Shown piece after piece: positions 31,954 to 44,124 of a DNA stretch of 64,000 nucleotides. A program made the position numbers and the translations under genes. Positions within the stretch are counted from its first letter, which is position 1; each line of letters starts with the position of its first letter. This stretch comes from Agarophyton chilense (taxonomy: Eukaryota; Rhodophyta; Florideophyceae; Gracilariales; Gracilariaceae), in the NCBI GenBank assembly GCA_030374765.1, contig JARGXX010000117.1:1302001-1366000 (forward strand), given 5' to 3'. The notes under the pieces were generated by a model. That model did not search any database and was not told the DNA's origin. It was given only the letters and a program-made list of their open reading frames with translations.

Positions 31954-32770
31954 GTGACACCCACTCTGCATCAGCTTTCGCCCCAAATATCATCCCTTCC
32001 ATTGCCCGTACCGAGAAAGTTGCGCACGTTACGTCGGCAGGCCCAGGCGTTCTCGTTGCACTACATGATAATTGGAGAAGCACCGTTCATTGCCCGTTAT
32101 GAGTTTGAATTGTTTGATGCAATCTGCACTCAGAAGCTGTCGTTCCCGGGGCATGCAGATGTTTTGAGTGATGTCTGTTGTTTGATTTCGTCGTTTTTGC
32201 AGAAAGATCCGACGCGAACAGCGAATATTACGGAGTGCCTGAAATCACCGTGGACTACTAAGTGCGCAGGGGTTGCTGAAATTTTAGAAAGTTTTTGGAG
32301 AGCGATTAAAAGCATGGTGGTAGAGCCGATTGGCCGCAAGCTGAGAGCGGTGCGGCGACTGTGGCTGGCGTCGTTTGGCAATGTTCGCGTACTGGGTGGG
32401 ATGGTTATGCATATTGAAATACTGGATGCGTTGATTGCTTGCGTGCTGACGGCGATGGACATGGAGGTTGCACGCCGGGGCAGAGGCAATTGTTGTTTTC
32501 TACGTTATACGGTAAGTATTTACTGCTTGCAGTGGAGAAAATTTTGGAGGTGGTTTCGGACGTACTGAAGGAGAGGAATGGTGTGGAGTTTCAGTACCAT
32601 GGATTTCTTACAGGGGATGGGAGGAGGATGGAAGGAAATTCGGAGAGGGTTGCGACGGTGGGAATTTGGTTGCCTTCATCTGGGAAGATCTGCCTTGCAG
32701 TGAACGAGAACTTCTTTGTGAACAACTTGACGAAACGCCTCGATGCTGTGCTGGATTGCTACGTTTGAGC
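31954..32770 (+). pseudogene. Plavaka-like accessory gene, copy A (fragment)
   Basis: Two overlapping plus-strand frames. The end of the first (L-D-A-L-I-A...M-D-M-E-V-A-R-R-G) and the start of the second (L-L-F-S-T-L-Y-G-K-Y-L...V-E-K-I-L) together match element B at 39960-40110 (L-D-A-W-I-A...L-F-S-K-L-Y-A-K-H-L...V-E-D-I-L). A frameshift lies between them near 32500. The protein family is unknown. Confidence 0.55.
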
Positions 32771-32919
32771 ATTAAAACAGGAAGAGTCGGATTTTACTCT
32801 GTTGCAGAGAGTGAGTGGGAGCGAAGTGGAGAAGCCAATGGAAGAACAAGTGGACACGGTGGTTGCAACACATGGAGTCTAAGGAGACGTGTACTAAAGA
32901 AACGCTTTAATGAATGGTT

Positions 32920-34293
32920 TCATGCCTTGGTCCAGATATCAGCAGTTGAGATAGAAGCGGTGGAAACGCCAGGCAAAGCGTGATGCAAAAGCGGGAACGG
33001 GGTAGTTCTCTCGAAAGACATGGACGGAGCCGAAGATGGAGGAAGAAGGGATGAGACCAATCCAAGAGGAGCGTTTTCAGACGTTGAGGCTGAAGAGATG
33101 GGTAAAGGGTGCACTGTGTGGTTTTGTTCGTCGTCCGTGGCCAAGAGAAGGGAGATCCATTTGAGGGCTTCGCCAATGTTGTCCCCTTGGGTAACTACCT
33201 CAAAGAACTGAACGAGTGCGGGTTCGCCGGAGCTGTGCGGGGTGTTTTTCGACGAGATTCGAATGAGGTAGTAGAGTGTTTATACTCAGATGGTCGAGGA
33301 AGAGATGGAGGAGGTTTTGCCGGCGAAAATGACGTGTGAAAACTTTAAAGACTTGGAGGGAGCGAGGGAGGGAGCGGCGAAGATGCGATGAAAGGTTAGG
33401 ATGGGGGGAGTATTGAGTGCGATTTCGTTTTGTGCCGGGCGGTAGTCCCCCAATGTGGATATGTATCAACTGACGATGTACGTGGACTTGAAGAAGTTGA
33501 ATTGGAAGAGACTGAGGTCGGGGTGGTGCTCATGGAGGGAAATGTTTTCGAGGGAGATGGTGGTAAAGGAGGGAAGTGCAGTGGTTCCAGTTTGTAACAG
33601 GGTGGAAATGGTTTCTGGAGAGAAGCGGTCTTTGAGTGAGGGTGGGTTGGAGAGGGGGTTGTGGTGGAGGAGCCCGTGTGCGGTGATGAGGTTTGAGAAT
33701 AGTACAGTTCTGCTGTCACGGGCAAAGGCGGGCTGACGAGGTGTGAGAAAAGTTTGGGAGAAGGAGGAGGCGAGGGAAGTGTGACAATGGATGGGGTTGC
33801 AGTGCTGTAGTGCTTATGACCGGAAGATGGCGCGGATAGTTTTGGTGTGGGCTGTGAATTGTTGCTTGGAGATGTGGCTGTAATGAGCTTTGAAGAGGGT
33901 TAGGGCGTGTTCTTATATGCCACCATCGTTGAAATGGAGGCCACCGTATCTTTGAATATCTTCGACAATGTGGTAAAGGATATTGAACTTTAGGGTGCCG
34001 GGGTTGGAGGTGTTGTGAAGGGCCGAGGGTGGTGACAGCCGCGAGTTTGGAGGAGCAAATGTCGTCTTCGAGTGTTGCGAGTGTATCTTCTGTCCATTCT
34101 GGGACGGTGTTGTAGCGCATGGCCATGCAGATGAGGTCAGTTTATTTGGTGAAGATGGTGGTGATGCAGGCGCTTTGTACTTTGTTGCAGCATGTGTCGA
34201 AGAAAGCGCAGATGAGGGGAAAGAACATGTGGAGAGCACAGTTGTCTGCCAGATTTCTATTTCTATTTCGATATCGCTACTGCAAGGCTTCAA
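32920..34293 (-). pseudogene. Plavaka-like transposase, copy A (C-terminal half)
   Basis: The frame 33913-34293 contains G-T-L-K-F-N-I-L-Y-H-I-V-E-D-I-Q-R-Y-G-G-L, which matches element B near its residue 740 (G-T-L-K-F-H-L-L-D-H-I...Y-G-G-L). After a stop, the E-H-A-L-T-L-F-K-A-H-Y segment continues the match. At 33144-33100 the A-T-D-D-E-Q-x-H-T motif of the C-terminal end appears. Stops and shifts break it throughout. Confidence 0.6.
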
Positions 34294-34559
34294 ATACTAT
34301 TGCGCGAACATGAGTGAGGGTAGCGAAATTATGAAATACTTGCACAACGTTTTAGTATGCACACCTGATTGGGGCTTGCAAAAACTTCGGATTATGCAGT
34401 TTTTTTGCTAGTTTTGTTTCCTTAAAATCTAGCAACTGAATGAGTGAAGTTATTTTGAGAAAATATGGAACTGCAAAAATGAAAAAATTCTTGGGTTTTC
34501 TATCCATTAGTTCGTCCGTTTTTGACGTTGGAACTAGCATTCCGAGAACACAGACGCAT

Positions 34560-36238
34560 GTGGTTATTACTAGGTCTTGAGGATCCGCAACAGACCAACC
34601 GGTTATCTCTGGTGATCAACCGTCTGCTTCTAATACGCCATTCCAGACGTCAGCCAACAGTAGGGTTCCGTTTCCACCTGCAGTATCCTCGATTCCTTCT
34701 CCAATACCGGGTGTTAATTTTGCGGCGTCTCCGACTATTCGTAACATGTCCGGTGATGAAAGTAATATGCTTGGAAGTTCTCTAGTGATCCGTCATTCAT
34801 ATCAGAAGAATCTGTTGGACACTATTCGGAGTTAACTGGTCGATCTACCCGATCACTGGGAATCAGCTTGTGAATCTCATTAGGGGACACTATTCATTTT
34901 ATATATTATTCAATCACGAAGTATCATCCAACGTGACTTTTTTCATCTCAATTGCTCGTCTTCTACCGAAGGTGGGTGTTGACTTGGCCCATCATCCTTC
35001 AGGAAGTACTATGCCCCGTCTAGCATTTACGATCTACGTCAAGAACGAAGACCGTGCCGTTGTTGAAGAAGCTGTTCAGGCTTCAAAAGCTTCTTTAACC
35101 TTTGCTTCATATTCCGAGCAAATACCTGTCTCTCAAGTCCACCAGGAAGTCGAACACCCTATTCCAACTATGAATAATCAATCTCATATGCATTCGCAAA
35201 TGATCAGAGTGAGCACTAACAACGTAGATCTTCCCAAGATCTCACACAATCTGGCAATGCTTTTCAAGGACAAAACGTCTTCGTTTCCCGGAGCCACTGG
35301 AGAATCTTTGATGGATTTTTTAAACAATTATCGTATCGCACTAGAAGATTACATGGTACCTGATTACAAACATGTTCAGATTATGCATAATATTCTAAGG
35401 GATGATGCAAAGTATTTCTTAAATGAACATGTCGTTCCAAAAGCTCACACTCTCGCTGATGCTACAAACCATATTGAAGCACATTTTGATTCCACCTCTG
35501 AACATAAGCATACTGAAATTCGTTTGATGAACATACGAATTGATGCTTTCCAATCAGAGGAATTTACGGAAATTCAGGCCATTGAGAAATTGGATTCAGA
35601 AATATCGAAATTAGCTTCTCAAGGTCCACAACATTGAGGCAAACAAAATATCTTATCTGAGGAAAGCAGTTGTTGGACACTCATGGGCTAGTAATCTAAT
35701 TAGGCGATTGGACTCAGAAACCCTTTCCTATCAATAATTCTACACACATCTAGAATGTGAAATTCAGCGCAAAAAGGAAGAGACTAGCGCTCGAAAGTCC
35801 ATTAATCTATTCAAGTTTTCTAAAAATGCAAAATTTGCAGTTTTTCTCTATCAGTCTTCATCGAAGCGCTATTTTCCTTCTGCTAGATATGGTCGACACA
35901 AGAATAATACAAAGCCTAAAATGAATGAGAGAACTGGCTTCAATTGTGGTGGAAAGGGACCAATACTGGGAAATTGTCGACATCCAAAGAACTTAGCCGC
36001 TCTCGCTGCAAGAAAAGTCCAGCTTGTTCAGAAATCCAGGCAATACCTTGATCAGAACCGTTCTTTAAAGCAGGTACTTTACGAAATATGCGAAAAGGTT
36101 GAAGTTGGTTTAGAAACCGACGATTTCGACACATTCTTCAACATCGAAGAAAAAACAGAAGACTCAACCGATGACGCTGATGAAAACCTTTTTACCAGCA
36201 TTCACGCACAGACTTCAACTTCGAAACATGATTTTTAA
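34560..36238 (+). pseudogene. Copia-B2 Gag
   Basis: The N-terminal piece (34560-34790) has N-T-P-F-Q-T-S-A-N, as in B1. 34870-35637 is the main Gag frame and matches B1 3095-3930. A shift at about 35640 precedes K-I-S-Y-L-R-K-A-V. 35921-36238 holds the knuckle region, but it reads G-F-N-C-G-G-K-G-P-x4-C, so the first Cys and the zinc-binding His of the CCHC motif are lost. The acidic tail D-T-F-F-N-I-E-E follows. Confidence 0.65.
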
Positions 36239-36384
36239 TCAGGAACTCTCCTATGCGTGGATTTTTGAAAAAAATTCGAGAAGATCCCAAAGGCTCAGCG
36301 CATAAAAACCAAAAACAATTAAACCGCAAGTTTAAAAGTTTTAAGTTTACAAATGTGGATTCCGACTTTGAAACCACCAACGAG

Positions 36385-37190
36385 TTCAATTGAGAATTTC
36401 TAGGTATCGGAGCATAAAGTTCTGTGATTGGCAAGAGGCAAGCCAAGGCTTATTGCAAGCGCTATGGCTTAAAGTTTAAAAAAAAGCCTTCGAAAATTCG
36501 TTTTCGACGTGGCAACTCCAATTTCTGCAATATTTGCCAGATACCCATTCGAATCTGCGCCCCGACGGTACAGTACTCAATCTCACCGTGGACGTGATCA
36601 ACTGCAATTTTCCATGACTGCTTGGACTAGATTCTCTTGACAGAGAAAGAATCTATGTTGGAAATGTAGAGAACCTTCTGATCTTTAAGAAAGGATAAGA
36701 GATGCCTGTCATTCGGCAACTTGGTCATCTATATATCGACTGGAACGAATGCACAGCCCATTTCATAAAGGTAGAACTCAGAAAAATGCATCTAGATTTT
36801 TAAAACCCCTCGGTACAGAAGCTGTTTAATCTCCTAACACGAGCAAACCCCAAAGAAGCCAATGCCAAAACACGAAATTTGCTAACAGATATATCAAAGG
36901 CTTGTCAAAAGTGTCAAACTTTTACCCCAAAACCACAACGATTTCGGGTTGCCTTTCCTCAAGGAGTTGATTTTAACAAAGGTCTCGCTATGGATCTATT
37001 TTTTATAAACAGAAAACCGGTGTTGCACGTTGTTGGTATATATACCTATTTTGGAGCCGCTCGCTTTTTAGATGTACAACTTATTAAAGATATCTGGAAC
37101 AATTTCTTAGAATTTTGGGCAACCGTATACACTGGGTACTCCGACTCTATCCCTTGTGACCAAGGCTCAGCGTTTACATCTTCTCGATGA
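36385..37190 (+). pseudogene. Copia-B2 protease and integrase remnants
   Basis: About 36395-36470 holds the protease active-site region: G-I-G-A (the Asp is mutated) followed by V-I-G-K-R-Q-A-K-A-Y. 36879-37190 is an integrase frame with the zinc-binding C-x2-C, the first Asp in A-M-D-L-F-F and the second in P-C-D-Q-G-S-A-F. Stops separate the parts. The integrase C-terminal part follows in broken frames to about 37600. Confidence 0.6.
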
Positions 37191-37849
37191 AAAGAAATTA
37201 TGAATGAAATTGGCATCGTTTTTATTCTGTATGGAGTGGAAATTCATAACCCCATTGGTGCTGGCGAACGATATCATGATCCGCTAAGACGATTATACCA
37301 CAAAATCAAGTTCGATGCCAACATTTCGAACGAGAACTTAATCCTCGCCTCTTGACTGTTCGTTCTGAAATGGAAATCATCGCCAATGAAATAAGACTGA
37401 AATGGGCCCTCGAATCACGTCTTTCAAAAGCCATTCACCACGATTTTGAAGAAGGACAAAAGGTTTTGATCTATCGAGAAAAATAGCTACCTCGATGGAC
37501 TGGACCTTTTAAACTAATCAGCGTTACAGGCAAACAAAATTTCCTGAAAAAAAAATGGCGAGGAAGTACAACATATTATTACGCAAGCCAAGCCTTACAC
37601 TTCCGAAAATTCTGAAGTCCATAATGAAATACCAATTCCTCATGGTTTCGACAATATCTTTTACTACTTGTTAAATAAGTTCTCAGACGGAAGTGAAGAA
37701 ATCACGGCCAATGATGAAGAATCAGTACATATTACTGAAACCCTGAAATCAAGTGATCCTTGCTTTAATTCCCCAAAGTTTTCAGAAGCCGAGAAGAAAG
37801 AAGTTAAAGGGTTAGGGCGACGAGATACTTAGAAAGTTATTACGCGTAG

Positions 37850-38081
37850 TGAAGTTCCAAAAGATGCTAATATTATAGGATCTCGATTTGTGTTAGTAAT
37901 CAAGAATCCAGGACCCGACGAAGAAATCAACTATGCGAGACTTGTCGCCCAAGGATATTCTGATAGGGAACAGAACTATTTAGAGCGTAATGGCACTCTC
38001 TTTCGCAATGGTACGGTTCGAAACATTATGACAATCGCCACAATTTTCGACTACAAGGTATGGAGTCACGATATTACCCAA
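37850..38081 (+). pseudogene. Copia-B2 RT, first part
   Basis: Shows I-K-N-P-G-P-D-E, A-R-L-V-A-Q-G-Y, and W-S-H-D-I-T-Q at the very end, then stops abruptly at the Plavaka-like element B insertion (TA-rich AA target). The reading continues in frame at 46013 with A-Y-I-E-R. Confidence 0.7.
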
Positions 38082-38102
38082 CGTCTGTGTTCTCGGAAAG
38101 CT
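38082..38102. repeat. Left terminal inverted repeat of element B
   Basis: Starts CGTCTGTGTTCTCGGAA and is preceded by the AA duplication. It pairs with 45990-46010 with a single mismatch. Confidence 0.85.
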
Positions 38103-39076
38103 ATTATTTACAGCTAGTGTGGTATGCGGCAAGATATCTGGCAAAAAAACTGCGAAAAATGACGGATCGCAGATGCAGAGGCAATTTCAGTTAAGTTTTT
38201 AGAGTGCCAGCTAGTCTTGGCTTTCGATTCTTTATCAAAATCCTGCATATTATGAAAAGGAAACGCCTTCAGAAGCCCCTGCTAGTGTACCGCCTATATT
38301 TGGATGCCAAAAGCCCGATGTGAATGAAAAAAGTCTGGCTCAAACACCCTCACACCAACTCATATCACAATGATACCTCCCAGAACTACCATCCTCAATA
38401 TGACCTGGTCTCGTCCACCCTCCCCTTGCACCCGTCATCCTGCTCCCCACTCCTCGCAATCCCCGCTACAAACCGTCCTTCCTCCTGCTCCTCTTCCCCA
38501 TCAACCCCCCTACTCCCAGCTCCAAAACCTGTCCCACCTACCCTTCGATAGTGTCTCCGGAATGCTAGTTTTTGGCGAAGTTCCGTTAGTTTTTACAGAG
38601 GGTAACGCAGTTAATTTTTGAAAAATTCCCTGTATCTCCATTTACAAGACGCCTAGTTTTTGGCGAGGGTCAGCTAGTTTATTTATAAAATATTAACTAC
38701 AACTTATTCCAGTCAGGCTAGTCTCTTCGCCGGAGGTTCTTGTGGTATACATTTCAACCGCGCTAGTTCTCCCGTGTTAGTATTTACTGCAACTTTTTTC
38801 AACCGTGCTAGTTCTCTTTGTAAGTCTTTACTGGTACGTTTTTCGGCAGCGCTAGTTTTGCGCTGCAGTTTAAACTGACCATCTTTCCGCTCACGCTAGT
38901 TTCATGATGATTGAAAAACTGCACTACTCTCCATCTGGAGCAGTTTACTAATCATTCTAATCTACTACACTATTTTCTCCTCGGCATCGTGGGAACCGTC
39001 TAAACCATTCACCCTACAGCACGGAAGGGAGCACTGTGGGTCCACCATGCCGTCCATCACCGTGTTTAGCTATTAA
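38103..39076. other. Left subterminal region of element B
   Basis: Repeated GCTAGTT/CCTAGTT/GCTAGTC motifs lie at roughly 40-70 bp spacing between 38560 and 38910, with single copies near 38112, 38210 and 38280. Such arrays are where CACTA-type transposases bind. A sequence near 38560, ccggaatgctagtt, repeats the inner part of the terminal repeat seen in elements A and C. A Pro/Ser-rich frame at 38324-38621 is probably chance. Confidence 0.6.
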
Positions 39077-40450
39077 TTGCAAGGGACTCTTCGTGGCCGA
39101 CCAGGACAAGTAGCTGGCGAAGAAGGGAAGGGGTGTCGGAAACGGTATGGAATTGAAGTGGATATGAAATTTATTGGAGTAGCCTCGAGAGTGCACGAGA
39201 ACATATTGCGTTATGCGAAGAAGGAGAACAGTGAGTTGCGCTTCGGAAGGAGGGATATGGAGCGAAACTGGTCGAACCGGGCAGAAGAAATAAGGGCGGG
39301 AAGGAATCAGATTATTCTGATTATAAATGAAAAGGAGATGGTGCCTTTAGATTCTATGGAGCTGGTAACAGGAAGAAAGTCGTGGCTACCGAAGGACTAC
39401 ACTACGTCTTTTGAAGGGGGGAGTGATGAGATGTTGTTGCATGTGGTGCGGATGGAATTGGAGAATCTGATGTAGAGAAAATTTGCGGGGATCGGGATGA
39501 TAAAGCAGTGTGAAGAGGACTTGAGTAGGGATACGTGTTTGAGGAGGCGGATGAAACAAGCTCTCAGTGATGCTGTGGGGGTGCGGAAAAGGAATGCGAG
39601 GGATAGGTTATTTCTGGGTCTGGAGTATACACTACTTGCTAGGAAACCTCGCAACGAGGATGATGAAGAACTGAATGCGTTGTATGAAGAGCAGAAGATG
39701 GAGGCTCGGGAGAAGTCGTTTCCAAAAGACCCAAATAGGGAGCCCGTCATATCTCAGTTGAGGTTGGAAAAGCTGGAGAACCTATGTTTTTCAGGGTACG
39801 ATGTGACCTCGACAAAGTATGGGGATGAACCTGATGACTTGTACTTCAAGAACTGATTGAGTGTGGAGGTGTTGAGAGAGTTTTTGGGCTACGATGTGGA
39901 GCAACCGTTGAGAGAAGGAGAGGCACAGTATGTGGATGGAAGTGTGATGCAGTTGGCCCGCTTAGATGCGTGGATTGCATCTGGGGTACAGGCGTTGGAT
40001 GAGGAGATGGGTAGAGGAGGGAAGCGACAGATGCTGTTTTCGAAACTGTATGCGAAGCATCTGCCGATTTTTGTGGAGGACATCTTACGGAGCGAGAAGG
40101 AAGGTGGAAAGGAAGTACGGAAAGGAGCTTGTGAACCATGATGTGAAGGATGAGGACCCGACTGAAGTGCTGGGAAATGAGGAACGTGAAGGGACCGTTT
40201 CTTTTTTGATGTTGTCGGTCCAACCGGCCTATCTGGGTGTTCGGTAAGTGTTGTTTCTGGAAGAGATGATGACTTTTCTCGGGTATGTGTTTGATTGCTG
40301 CGTCGGACGTTGTATGCCTGAATGACGTGAGTCTAGGGAGTTGGTGGCGGATGAGAAAGATCTTTGGGAGGCGAAAGAGGAAGGGGAGGAGAGCGAGGGG
40401 GAGGGGTTGGAAGGCGGAGGTGAACAAGATATTGTTGAAGAGTGATATCT
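39077..40450 (+). pseudogene. Accessory gene of Plavaka-like element B
   Basis: Consecutive frames 39077-39475, 39497-39856 and 39857-40141 encode one highly charged protein (about 350 residues or more, rich in Glu, Lys and Arg), interrupted by single stops, or possibly introns, at about 39476 and 39856. The best conserved segment, L-D-A-W-I-A...L-F-S-K-L-Y-A-K-H-L...V-E-D-I-L, is shared with element A. No known domain is recognised. By analogy with the second protein of En/Spm elements it could bind the subterminal repeats, but that is inference only. It ends against the transposase gene tail to tail. Confidence 0.6.
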
Positions 40451-40496
40451 TTATTATCAGGAGATGGGGGTCATTTGCTTAAGGTTTTTTTTTAGA

Positions 40497-43400
40497 GAAA
40501 CAAGCTCTCGGTCGTGTGTCGCTGAAGAATCTGTTGGTATAGAAGCGATTTTGACTCCAGGGGAGGGGCGGGAAGAAAGGGCGTTCTGGGTAGTTCTGGC
40601 GAACCAGATGGACGGAACTGAGGATAGCGGAGAAGGAAACGAGACCGAACCAGGGTACGACATAGCAGCCAGAGCGTTGGAATCTGTTTCCGGCGGGGAG
40701 GATGGTGTGGTCCTGTTCATCGTCTGTTGCCCAGCGGAGAATGATGCACTTCAGGGTTTCATCCACGCGATCGAGGAGAGTTTTGAGTTCGAAGAAGCGG
40801 ACGAAAACGTACTCGCGTTCGTCAGGATCTTCATCTTTTTTGGGAAAGCGAAGCAGGGCGAAGAGCCTGCAGACCCAAACAGTGGGGAAGTTGCAGCTAG
40901 GTGGTGGAGTACCGGAAACGAGAATGTGGGAAAACTTTGGAACTTTGGAAGGACCGAAGGCGGTGGTGGCAATTATGCGCTGTACGATGGGGACTGGTGG
41001 TTCTCTGAAGCGGATGCAGTTGAATGTTTGGTTCATGTCTTTCAAGGCGGGGATAACGCGCTGTGGATGAAGGCCGAGTTGACGAGGGAGAAGGTAAGAG
41101 AGGAGAGAGACAGGGAAGAGGAAGAGAGTCCGAGAGATTAGAGGCCCAGGCCGTGAAAGGGTGAAATGGCGTCGCGTGAGATTTGGGTGATAAAAGAAAG
41201 GGTGAAAGAGGTGAAGATGTTTGAGCGAGAGGCACTGGAGCATATTTGGCTTGCACGGAGGTACTTCTTTGCAGTGATGATGTCGCGGATGAGTAAAGTG
41301 GTACCGTCGCGGACCATGGAAAGACGTCGAGCACGACGGAAGGAGGAGTTTGAAGAGGAGGAAATGTGGTGGGTAGTGGCGGTTGAGTTTCAGAAGCCTT
41401 CTGTGAGTTGGATTGCGTCGACTGTTTTTCTGTGAGCGGTTGAAGATCTTCGGGATGTGCGTCGATAGTGGTTTTTGAAGAGGAGGTGTGCTTGTTCGTA
41501 GATGCCGGCCTTAGTGAATTAAAGACCTCCGTATAGAGCAATGTCAGAAATGATGTGGTCCAGAAGGTGGAACTTGAGTGTTCCGAAGTGAGAAGCTTGG
41601 AAAGAGGCGATGACGGAAACACAGATTGACTTGAAGTGCTTGATGAGTTCTTGGAGGTCGCCGAAAAGTCGTTGGTTTCTCCATTCTGAGGTGGTATAGT
41701 GGTGGAGTACGTTGGTGAAGAGGTCTGCGTATGCTGTGAAGATGGAGGTGATGGGAGCTGTGTCAACTTCGCCGCAGCAACGATCGAAGAAGGCACCTAT
41801 GAAGGGTAAGAACATGTCGACAGGGCGGTAGTCTTTTGCCTCGAGCATGCTTTTGATGCCGTCCGTTGTGAAGAACCCGTTTAGGTATGTACCCCTTTCT
41901 GGTGTGGAAAAGTAGATGTGCAGTCCGGGTGCGGAGAAGTGTGCTTCGATGTCTGAAAGGATGTAGTTTGCGTGTGTAAGAAGGGAGCTTCTGATGGATT
42001 TGAATGATTTCGGGGAGCCGTTGGAGAACGCCACAGTGGTGAAGAGGCTGTCGGACTTCAAGCGTTCGATGGTTGCCAGTTTGAAGAGCGTGGAGATACT
42101 CAGATGGAAGTTGTGAAGGGGTTCGAAAGAGTAGATAGAGTAAGTGGTGAGGGGTAGGGATATGTTGAGAAAGGGGTATGTTTCGAAGAAGGAGTGGTAC
42201 GCGGAGAGGGAGTTTGTGCGGAGGAGAGATGGTGCTTGGTCTCTGATAGTTCTTGCTACTCGCGGTCGGCGAAGTTGTTCGGCGTAGTTGGCCTCCGTGA
42301 GAAGTGCTTTGTGTGTGGATCTGGTGTGACGGGTGTGGGGAACGGTTCGAGGGGATAGGGAAGTGAGGTGGAGGTTGATGTCGGAGCGAGGTGTTAGGCA
42401 TCTATGGCAGGGCTTGGATGGGTTTGTGCCGTGTAGATTGGCGAGGATGTCTTTTGCTTCTGGGATGTCTGCAGCATAGTTTACGATGACTGGGTGGCAC
42501 TGTCGGATGACCTGGTCTTCATCAGGGAAATGGAAACCCTTGAGGGCGACTGCAGCGAGGGGTTCGAAGATGGTTTGTAAAGATTCTTGGACGAGTTCCA
42601 TTCGGGTAGTGCGGCTGATGGCTGAAGAAAAAGGGTGGCCATCGATGGAATCGTCGTCGGCTGGGGAGGAATGGACGTCGAACGAGGTGGGGAAGTAGAC
42701 AAGGAGGGTGTAGTTGCGGGAGATGCAATGGAAGCGGAAGGAGTCTGAAAAGTTGAGGAGGGTGATGTGAAGGGTGTAGGAGGTGATAGATGAGCTTTTC
42801 AGGGAGGTCGAAGACTTGTCCGAGTAGAGCTGGATGAAGCCGATGAAAGATTCTATGCCAGTGATGTCGGCGTTGTGCCAAATAACATCTGGGTCTTGAT
42901 AGCAGAGGATATGGTGTTCGAAGTCCAGATATACACATCTGCCGAGTTTTGAAGCCATGGAAAGAGCGTGTGCCGGAGAATTATCTAAAGAAAACTGTCT
43001 GACGGAGTGGAAGAAGGTGTTAGTGCGAGTGGCGTAGTGGAGTTGCTGGAGAAGGACATTGAAGGGGTTTTTGATGCAGAGAGTTGCAATGATGTTTGAG
43101 GGATTGTGACGAACGGTTGTGGATTTGAAGCCAATGGAGCCGACAGTGTCCTCGAATACTTTGGAATGAAAGTGAAGGCATTGAGACACGGAGGTTACCT
43201 GTTGGATGAGTGTTTGGGAGTAGTCGGAGACCTTCAGGAGGGTGATGAGTTCGTCGGCTTTGCGTTTGCCGAGCTTGGTGGCGATGAATGAGATGTAGGA
43301 GACGATGGGATGGAGCTTCACGGGTGGACAAGGGCTGGGAGAAGGGGAGCGAAGACTAGCGCGGATAATGTGGGCGGCGTCTACGGAGCGTATGGCCAGA

Positions 43401-43660
43401 GCAAGCTGGCTGGAATGGTATTCGTCCCCTTCTACCAGCGGAACGTTGTGGGAAAGGAGATTTGTGATGCGGACGGAGCGGGTATCTGCGGTCTGGACGC
43501 GTGGGCGCTTCGTGCGTGGTGGGAATTGAGTGCCATTCTTCGGGCTGGTGGCGAGAAGGGGGTTCCGTGTGGGGCGGTAGCGACACCGGCGCTGGTGTTG
43601 GACAAGGGAGGTGTGGCCTTTTCCCGGGAAGGTGCACCTTGGGAAGCGACAAGACTGCAT
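40497..43660 (-). pseudogene. Plavaka-type transposase of element B
   Basis: The ATG at 43658-43660 begins M-Q-S-C with an N-terminal C2H2-like finger (C-x4-C-x11-H-x3/4-C pattern), as in fungal Plavaka transposases. The main frame (to 41519, 713 aa) has a P-V-I-V-N-Y-A-A-D-I-P-E-A segment, a C-x-R-C-L finger-like motif after G-T-N-P-S-K-P, and P-F-I-G-A-F-F-D-R. It stops at a TAA just after Y-G-G-L, where element A still reads His. The same frame goes on with A-G-I-Y-E-Q-A-H-L-L-F-K-N-H-Y. The C-terminal portion (R-E-Y-V-F-V-R-F-F-E-L, A-T-D-D-E-Q-D-H-T) lies in another frame at 40500-41100, so an intron or shift intervenes. Confidence 0.75.
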
Positions 43661-43831
43661 GGTGTGGAGGGTGACTGCGCACAATCTCAGAAAGAAAATC
43701 GAGGTGGTGAAAAAGACGTAGGACGAGGTGAGAGGGGGAGAATATATACACGCTGGATGTGAGGAAGATGCAGGACGAGGAAGATGGGGAGAGTTTAATC
43801 TTATCATGCATCTTAACAAAGATCATGTGAT

Positions 43832-43866
43832 GCGCCAGAGACGCACCAGAGACGCACCAGAGACGC
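43832..43866. repeat. Short tandem repeat (GACGCACCAGA x3)
   Basis: Three near-identical 11-bp units read cgccaga-gacgcaccaga-gacgcaccaga-gacgc, directly upstream of the transposase start. Probably replication slippage. Confidence 0.7.
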
Positions 43867-44124
43867 CCACAAGTCGTGCGGCCAGACAGAAACGGCGCGT
43901 ATGTGGCTTGGAAAGTGGCTTGGAATGAAAATATTCAAAGTTTTATATTTTTTGAGCGGTGGAATCTACTTGTATTGATTGTGAGTAGTGGCCGGATGAG
44001 CGGTAGTGGGATCTTGGAATCCTGGGATATGATGTCGTCTGGACCTGGTGGACCTTCCGCGTTTTCGTGGTGCGTGAAAAGCGGTATTTTGTACGTTTCA
44101 GCGTTCGTTTCACAAGTGCTGACT

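Larger units (their letters stand above)
31480..34556. mobile_element. Plavaka/CACTA-like element A, internally deleted
   Basis: The right end (to 34556) is the inverted-repeat sequence AACTAGCATTCCGAGAACACAGACG-type also found at both ends of element B. CTAG-bearing subterminal motifs precede it. Inside are the two convergent genes of element B in shortened form: the accessory gene on plus (31.9-32.8 kb) and the C-terminal half of the transposase on minus (32.9-34.3 kb). The N-terminal half of the transposase is lost. The left terminus was not found and may have been removed where the TPPII fragment begins. Confidence 0.65.
34557..38081 (+). mobile_element. Copia-B2, 5' part (gag to RT)
   Basis: Second copy of the Copia-B family in the same order as Copia-B1: Ser/Pro-rich Gag N-terminus, Gag, degenerate knuckle, protease, integrase, start of RT. 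It begins exactly at the right end of Plavaka-like element A and is cut at 38081 by element B. The RT resumes at 46011. All frames carry breaks. Confidence 0.75.

Noticed and set aside
40897..41796. 299-aa Ser/Pro-rich minus-strand protein
   Set aside because: It overlaps the real transposase frame, which carries the homology to element A. The Ser/Pro content is the out-of-frame shadow of that coding strand.
43310..43762. 150-aa plus-strand protein
   Set aside because: It lies opposite the N-terminal finger region of the transposase and shows no motif; treated as its shadow.
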